NCBI GenBank assembly: GCA_000611775.1
Contig: KK106983.1
Location: 155,607 to 219,606 of the forward strand
DNA: 64,000 bases
Direction: 5' to 3'
Origin: Umbilicaria muhlenbergii
Lineage: Eukaryota > Ascomycota > Lecanoromycetes > Umbilicariales > Umbilicariaceae
The notes under the pieces are model-generated. The model saw nothing but the letters and a program-made list of their open reading frames with translations. It ran no database searches and was not told where the DNA came from. Each line of letters starts with the position of its first letter. Position 1 is the stretch's first letter. Below are positions 58,635 through 64,000 of this stretch, piece by piece. A program made the translations under genes and the position numbers.

Positions 58635-59717
58635 ATGCTCGAGTTTCCCACCACTCGCAGTGGCTGGCGTCTGGACATTGTCGGCCTGCTCGCCGTTCTG
58701 GGCGAGTCGGCCATGGTCGGCCACAAGCAGCCCATCACGTCGTCCTGGCTGTGTCTCCTCCCACGACTGATCCCCGCCCCGCAGGCGATGCTGGGGTTCA
58801 AACGACCGATCCGCCTCCCGCCGCAGCAAACGCTGGTGCACACGGTCGGCGCGCATTCGGGCTGGCACCAGGGCGAGCTCAAATACTTTGCCAATCTGCT
58901 GCAACCGATTGCGGGACTGCGGGCGTTTGAGATTCAGGAAATCAGCATCGGCCGCGTGGAGGAAACCACCCTGCCTCGGGCCAAAACGTATTCGCCGCTT
59001 GCTTTTCTGACGGTGGGGACGTCCCTTCTGACTCTCGGCCTGTTGGTGTGGTCGATCGTCATTCATGATGGAGCTGCTTGTCTTGCCATCTGTTTCTTGA
59101 GTCTGACATCCTCCGTCGCCGGGCTCGGGTCGTTCTGGACCCCCGAGCTCATCGTCCGTCGCAGAAACACCGACACGCCGCCTGGAGATGTGATTGTCCA
59201 CGGCCGGAACGGATCTTTCATTATTGTCCGTTGCGAGGAACACGTGGCACGAGAACTCTACGCCGCGACAGATTCATGCAACTACCGATGCGGCCCTCAA
59301 GTGTTTAGGGTCTGCGTCGGAATGAGCACCTTTCTGCTGATGGTAGCCGTGCTGCTATTAGGCAACTGTATCTGGGTGATGCAAGCCGCAATTGGGGTTT
59401 CTTACATCTTGCTCAACGGCCTCTATCAGATAGCTGCGCTGTTGCCGACGCATTGGCACTGGGATCTGTCGCGGTATGTCGTTACGAAACAGCCATCCAG
59501 ACAGCACAACCACTTTCAGGAAGCCTTGTGGGACGTGATGAAGACAACAAGAGTTGTTCAATGGGCGAGGATAAGCCGGGCAGTACCGGAGTCGAAAGCC
59601 TGGGATGACTGGATGGCCTTGGCTGAGCAACATATAGTGGACGGGACTGAATGGGACCCAAACGTCGGTTGGGATCAGTGTTGGCAGAATCGCAAGGTTG
59701 AAGAGGGTATCATGTGA
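58635..59717 (+). CDS. Fungal four-helix membrane protein of unknown function
   Basis: I do not recognise a named family. ATG at 58635 (MLEFPTTRSGWRLDIVGLL) gives 360 residues in one exon. Two hydrophobic hairpins are visible: LAFLTVGTSLLTLGLLVWSI with AACLAICFLSLTSSVAGLGS, and VGMSTFLLMVAVLLLGNCIW with GVSYILLNGLYQIAALLP. Between them is a soluble stretch with a conserved-looking GRNGSFIIVRCEEH. The C-terminal 90 residues are soluble, with a Trp-rich DWMALAEQH segment. The frame is open further upstream to an ATG at 58374, inside the mobile element's right terminal repeat, but the added 87 residues are low-complexity and are probably leader. The gene converges on the HET-domain gene. Confidence 0.7.
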   Translation: MLEFPTTRSGWRLDIVGLLAVLGESAMVGHKQPITSSWLCLLPRLIPAPQAMLGFKRPIRLPPQQTLVHTVGAHSGWHQGELKYFANLLQPIAGLRAFEIQEISIGRVEETTLPRAKTYSPLAFLTVGTSLLTLGLLVWSIVIHDGAACLAICFLSLTSSVAGLGSFWTPELIVRRRNTDTPPGDVIVHGRNGSFIIVRCEEHVARELYAATDSCNYRCGPQVFRVCVGMSTFLLMVAVLLLGNCIWVMQAAIGVSYILLNGLYQIAALLPTHWHWDLSRYVVTKQPSRQHNHFQEALWDVMKTTRVVQWARISRAVPESKAWDDWMALAEQHIVDGTEWDPNVGWDQCWQNRKVEEGIM

Positions 59718-60054
59718 TGCAGCAGAGGGATGTCATTGAAGGTGACAAGTTCATTATTCCGTGAAAACACTCCAACCTGAGAGTGGTAGACACTCCTCAG
59801 GAACTGCTTGCTTGTGGAGTGTTCTTGTTGGTGACTGATTTACAGAGTCTCCGTCATATTTGCGTTTGGCTAGCGTGGGTCTAGGAAGCAAGATATAATT
59901 TTAAATTCATGTATATAGCAGTCGAACTAAATTAGCTCCTGCCCCCTGGTCCCACGTGCTCATACGTCTCGAAACGCTGGTCAGAGCGAGGAAGGCTGTC
60001 AATTCCGTCTGCACTAGCGCTGGCGGCCTGAAAACATCAACATCCAATTCTCTG
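59718..60054. other. Convergent intergenic region
   Basis: This is 3' flank of the membrane-protein gene and the HET gene. The leftward frame stays open in parts but no motif was seen. Confidence 0.5.
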
Positions 60055-61344
60055 CTAGCCTTGAAGAGTTTGGAATACGAGCGTGCCGTTTGCGACTTCA
60101 CCAACCGATGTAGACTGTACAACCCCCGCCAACAGGCTCCCAGCTGGCATGCTGGACGACGACGGAGCAGGAAGCAATAAACCACGTGCAAGAGACCTTG
60201 CAACCACACCCACAAGCTGAGGCAAACCAGGTAATAGAAGACCGGCAACCCGGCTCCCTAAGGTTACCCCATCCTGACTCTCACTGGGATGCACAAAGTC
60301 CCTTGCAATGAGCAGACCCTGATATTCCCGAGATGAGAACTTGATGAAGCGATGCGGGTTTGTGACCAAGTTCTCTTCAGTCTGCAAATTCACGAGTACG
60401 CGGCAATTTGAGATCTCCAGATAATCTCCGCCTTGATCCCTCTCCATCTCGAGCTGTACATCCTCATCAGGAACCCTCACCAGATTCATAAGAGGATACC
60501 TCGTCTTGCCCACCAGCTTCATATCAGGGAACCAACCTCCGCGCGGATTATTCTCATCCCGATTCCTGTGCGTGGAAGCAAGGAAGATGATCTGCTCAAC
60601 TTTATCAAGCTCGGGCCACAGCTGCTTGATAGCTGGCATGTAGCCTTCGCCATGGCTCAGAAGAGGTGAACCCGCCATGGCCGTGAAGGCATAGACCTTT
60701 TCTTGCTCATACTTTGCGTCTTTGCTACTTCCCAGGATCAACGTGTCCGGTAAGTGCCAATCATACCCCGTCAGACGGCCATATTCGAGGATATCCTTCT
60801 GAAAGATCGGCTCGTATAACCGTCCGATGGTGTCAGGGGTTAACTCTCGAAGATCGTAGTCAAGAATCACGGTATTTCGATTCGCCACACCCTCCTGAGC
60901 GGTCCACGAGCGCGACGCCAAATGAGTGCCCATTCGAACCTTGTCGATCTCTCCCCAAGTGAGCCACGGGACGATGAGCACCGAGTCCGCGTTTTTGTAG
61001 AACGACCAACTGCGTGGTAACTCGGTGGCCCGGTCGTCGTCGGTGATACAGCGCTGGTCCAGCCAGACTTGGGCCTTGCCCGTCTTCCTGCACTAGGCGA
61101 GGAGTTTTGGCCACTCGGCCGGTACGGTGTCTCCCTTCCACATGTAACTGATGGCATGGTAAGGAGTACCCTGGATGTGATCCTTCACTTGGTCGGTGTC
61201 GGTTGCGATGATTCTCTTGGGGTGCGCGTGGCGATCAACGGGATTCCGTCTGTCTCGGTAGGTGCGCACGATGGTCATGGAGAATCCGTCATACTCATCC
61301 ACCTCCGGCTCCAGGACTTGGAATCGATTTCTCCACGCTGTCAT
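60055..61344 (-). pseudogene. HET-domain (heterokaryon incompatibility) gene with in-frame stop
   Basis: HET proteins trigger cell death when genetically different hyphae fuse. From ATG 61344 the frame encodes the HET start motif TPYHAISYMWKGDTV, then meets TAG at 61093-61095. The same frame resumes directly with CRKTGKAQVWLDQRCITDDD, the counterpart of the usual W-D-x-x-CINQ motif. It continues SWSFYKNADSVLIVPWL and SRSWTAQEGV through to a stop at 60055. The total is 430 codons with one internal stop. The C-terminal 80 residues contain a glycine- and leucine-rich hydrophobic stretch (VTLGSRVAGLLLPGLPQLVG), possibly a membrane segment. An intron over the stop is unlikely because conserved residues flank it closely. 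The rest of the frame is intact, so the lesion is recent, or is a sequencing error. The start could lie in an unseen upstream exon. Confidence 0.8.
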
Positions 61345-62217
61345 GATGCCCTGCAGCTGGGGGAAGATAGTATGTTGAACAGGGGGCAATCAATGGCTGC
61401 GTAGAGAAATGCAGCTAAGCAAAGGATTTCCGACGAAATGTAAGCTCCGGTTGGGCTCTTGGGGAAGAACGAAAGGAATTGGTTGGGGAAAAACGCTGAG
61501 TGAACAGCAGGGTGGAATATGGGTCCTTGTAGAACGACACCCCCTTTCACCGAAAGTCAGCATCCTCAATTAAGTTCCTACCCACAGTATTCAACCAAAT
61601 ATTTACCACTTAACATCTAATACTTAACCGCTTAACTCCTTACTATCCGGACCTTCATCTGGACCTTCATCAACGCCCTTTATTGGTCAAGTCTTGCGGT
61701 ATAGGGGTTAGGATTAGGGGCGAGTACAGCGAGCGGTTAGGTATTATAGGTTAGAGATATATAGTTTAATATAAAAAGATGGAGTGTGTTATCTTAAGAA
61801 GTAGGGGGTGTCTTTCCCCGAGAACTCGCTAAATCATTTCCAAAAGGGTTTGACCAACGTCTACTAGAGAAAGTCATTGAAGTAATCAGTTTCTCATCGT
61901 CAGAAGCTCAGCTTAAAGCGCTTCACATAATTTCTAGCACTGAACGACCTTGATTCCGAACCTTATTACTCCTTAGTAAACTTTATAGTCGGACGCACTT
62001 TTACATTGCCGATAAGCTTTTCCCCCGATTTCCGTAGTCTACCTGATTGTAAACATGCCCCAACCGGGTACAGCCACCGGCTACCTCTTCCATCTCCCAC
62101 CACACCCACAAGCTCCCCACATATCCCACTCCAATCCCCTCCACAAGAACCCCCGGTCTCGATCTCCGCAAAACTAAACCTTCCCGAACCCATCACCCAC
62201 TTGAGCCCCACCCCCCC
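61345..62217. other. Intergenic, AT-rich, no gene recognised
   Basis: This lies between the HET gene start and the CFT1 end. Degenerate TTAGG-like runs occur near 61700-61720 and again near 61737-61755, and a GGACCTTCATC unit is doubled at about 61650-61672. Nothing coding was seen. Confidence 0.5.
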
Positions 62218-64000
62218 TTACAGAAACCCCAACCCCGCCCCCCCCACCCCCTCCAAATCCCCCCTAACACCCCACTCTCCCTCCTCCCCACTCCCCCAAC
62301 TAACCCTCCCCACCCCCTCCGCGCGCCTCCAACTCCCCAACTCCATCCACCTCCTCACGAGCCCCCCATCGACCACTCCCCTGCTGCCGCCTCCGCCCAT
62401 ACCCGCCCCCGCACCATCCGCTATCGTGCCCGCACTGTCGACGGCCGCGCGGTGGGCGCGCGGGTTGAGACCCAGCGGGTGCGGGAGGGCGGTGAGGAGG
62501 TAAGTCGAGAGGGCAGAGAGGCGGCGGTAGGAGGGTTCGGAGAGGGGGGTGAGGAGGGCGAGGGCGCCGGAGTGGGTGGTGAGGAGGAGGTGGTGGGGTG
62601 CGGGGCCCGTGCCGTCGGAAGAGGAGGAGGTATCCCTAGCGTCGGCGGGCCCATGTGCAGAAGAGGGGAGAGCGAGGGATTCGTAAGAAGTGGGTGTGCG
62701 GGGGAGGAGAGTCGTAGTCGAGGGGAAGTGGCCGGTGTGAAACGTGTGTAGGTGGAGGAGGCGCTGGCCGGAGAGGGATTTGGGGTGTTCGGGGTTGAAT
62801 TGCAGGAGGTGGAGATTGGTGTCTGCGTCGACGAGGGCGATGAAGAGGGATTTGCCGCTGGGGAGGAAGTCGCCGGTCAGGACTTCGATGGCTTTGGGGG
62901 TCTTGGAGAAGAGGCGGAGTTGATAGGGCTCTTCGGTGTAGCCGGTGAACCAGGCGCCTTTGATGGCGTCGCCCATGATGCAGAGACCGGTGCCTTTGAG
63001 TTCTTTGGCCACGCTGACGTAGCATTGCATGTCCATGAATGCGACGGGGAGGAGGGTGCCGTCTTCTTTTAGCCCGCGGACCATGCATTTTTGGCCTTGG
63101 GCTGCGAGCAGGAAGCCCTGGGTTCCGATTTCTGATAGTGCGGTTACGGCGCCTTTGACCTCTTCTTTGGCGACGAGCTTCAGCTTACGGTCGGTTTCGG
63201 GGCGGTCGGGCTCGGGAACGACGTTGATGATGTCGAAAATGTAGATGCGACCCTGAGAGGGGAGATCCTCGCCGCGAATGAGGGCCGTTCCGACGGCTAC
63301 GAGTTCACGCCGTTCATGGGTATTTTCGGAGACTTCGAGACTCATTGTTTTGATGCACATGACAGCTTCTGCGGGATCTAGCACGTGCCTGGAATCCGAA
63401 GGTTAGAAAATATCTCCCAGTGGTCTCTCTTTCGAACTTACGTATCAACGATAGTCCAGGTCTTGTGGTGCAATAGTTTGACTGATCCTTGGTCAATCTG
63501 TGGCTTGAGCAAGACATCTGATGCGAAACAAATTAGCTACTCAAGTGGTAGTTTACCAGAGACGGTGAGTTTACCTTCATTGCTCCACTCATAATGAAAT
63601 TCATCCTCTGGTAGCTGGAAATCCAGCTTCTGACTTGTGCCAAGTACATAGCAGTCCATCCTGTCATGGTAATCGAATGATTGAATCTCCTCGCCCAGTG
63701 GAGTCTTGTGAGTCACCCAGCCTGTCCCGTAATGGCGGTCTGGAGGTAATTGTGATGTATATACAGTGCCCTATGTGAGTCAGCATGGTCGCCCAGAAAG
63801 CATGTGTTTCAAGAGACCTGGCTTACATCAGAGTCAATATGCACGAAGCCCCGCTCACAGCTTGGGGCATGCAATCCCGTCAGAGTCTTTATCGGCCCGG
63901 TCCCAAGTCCAATTACCCTTGGTATACTCGACGCAGATTTGAGTACGAAACTAGGAGATGCGCCAGGTAGGAATACAGTGCTGTAGCCCTGCACATCTTG
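62218..64000 (-). CDS. CFT1: CFT1/CPSF160, mRNA 3'-end processing subunit (partial, N-terminus outside window)
   Basis: Cft1 is the largest beta-propeller scaffold of the cleavage and polyadenylation factor and helps recognise the poly(A) signal in the nucleus. Only the C-terminal third is in the window. Exons seen are 62218-63388, 63442-63517, 63575 to about 63768, and about 63827 to the window end, with introns 63389-63441, 63518-63574 and near 63769-63826. Family motifs include GLHAPSCERGFVHIDSD, FDYHDRMDCYVLGTS, KLVAKEEVKGAVTALSEI, FLLAAQGQKCMVRGL, IMGDAIKGAWFTGY and DFLPSGKSLFIALVDAD. The C-terminus ends GLVRRWMELGSWRRAEGVGR and then a GDLEGVGG helix, as in CPSF-A proteins. A variable Ser/Gly insert (SSSSDGTGPAPHH) lies near 62600. 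Confidence 0.9.

Noticed and set aside
61697-61755. TTAGG-like telomeric runs
   Set aside because: Only a few degenerate units, single-copy genes continue on both sides, so this is not a telomere.

Overview
This window is nuclear DNA of a filamentous ascomycete (Pezizomycotina). The evidence is short GT..AG introns of mostly 45-65 bases, dense genes on both strands, and a fungal gene set: class IV chitin synthase, Skt5-type SEL1 regulator, hybrid histidine kinase, tyrosinase, HET-domain gene, Sin3, Pex13 and Cft1. I could not fix the class or species. The genes were assembled by hand from reading frames and splice signals. Most multi-exon models close in frame to the base.

Layout. 1-3.1 kb: cysteine synthase (-, C-terminus outside the window) and the complex I assembly factor NDUFAF7 (+), sharing a 143-base divergent promoter. 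3.1-4.5 kb: an eight-copy degenerate repeat array between convergent genes. 4.5-5.6 kb: TFIIS (-). 7.0-11.6 kb: a PAS hybrid histidine kinase (-). 12.8-14.5 kb: a small tandem repeat and a wrecked alpha/beta-hydrolase pseudogene. 15.2-26.5 kb: a cell-wall block, with a chitin synthase regulator (-) divergent from a class IV chitin synthase (+), followed by a Tos1/YJL171C-type wall protein (+). 27.2-31.4 kb: PEX13 (+) convergent with a Ted1/Cdc1-type phosphoesterase (-). 31.4-33.8 kb: a gene-poor stretch with related repeat fragments and hairpins. 33.8-44.5 kb: a frameshifted multispanning membrane protein (+), a CDF zinc transporter (-), a DUF202 protein (-), a metallo-beta-lactamase-fold protein (+) and a tyrosinase (+). 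45.1-45.8 kb: a secreted-protein gene broken by a 356-base run of N. 46.5-57.0 kb: fumarate reductase with a cytochrome b5 tail (-), a FAS1 protein (+) and SIN3 (+). 57.2-58.4 kb: a non-autonomous inverted-repeat transposable element with repeated subterminal motifs. 58.6-61.3 kb: a fungal membrane protein (+) convergent with a HET-domain gene (-) carrying an in-frame stop. 62.2-64.0 kb: the C-terminal part of CFT1 (-).

How the genes relate. Most are unlinked housekeeping genes. The exception is 15-26 kb, where a chitin synthase, its likely activator and a glucan-associated wall protein are neighbours. Ted1 (GPI-anchor remodelling) lies a few kb further on. The most unusual DNA is non-coding: the 3.3-4.1 kb array, the 57.4-58.4 kb element and the related fragments at 31.4 and 33 kb. 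No RNA gene, CRISPR array or virus was seen.
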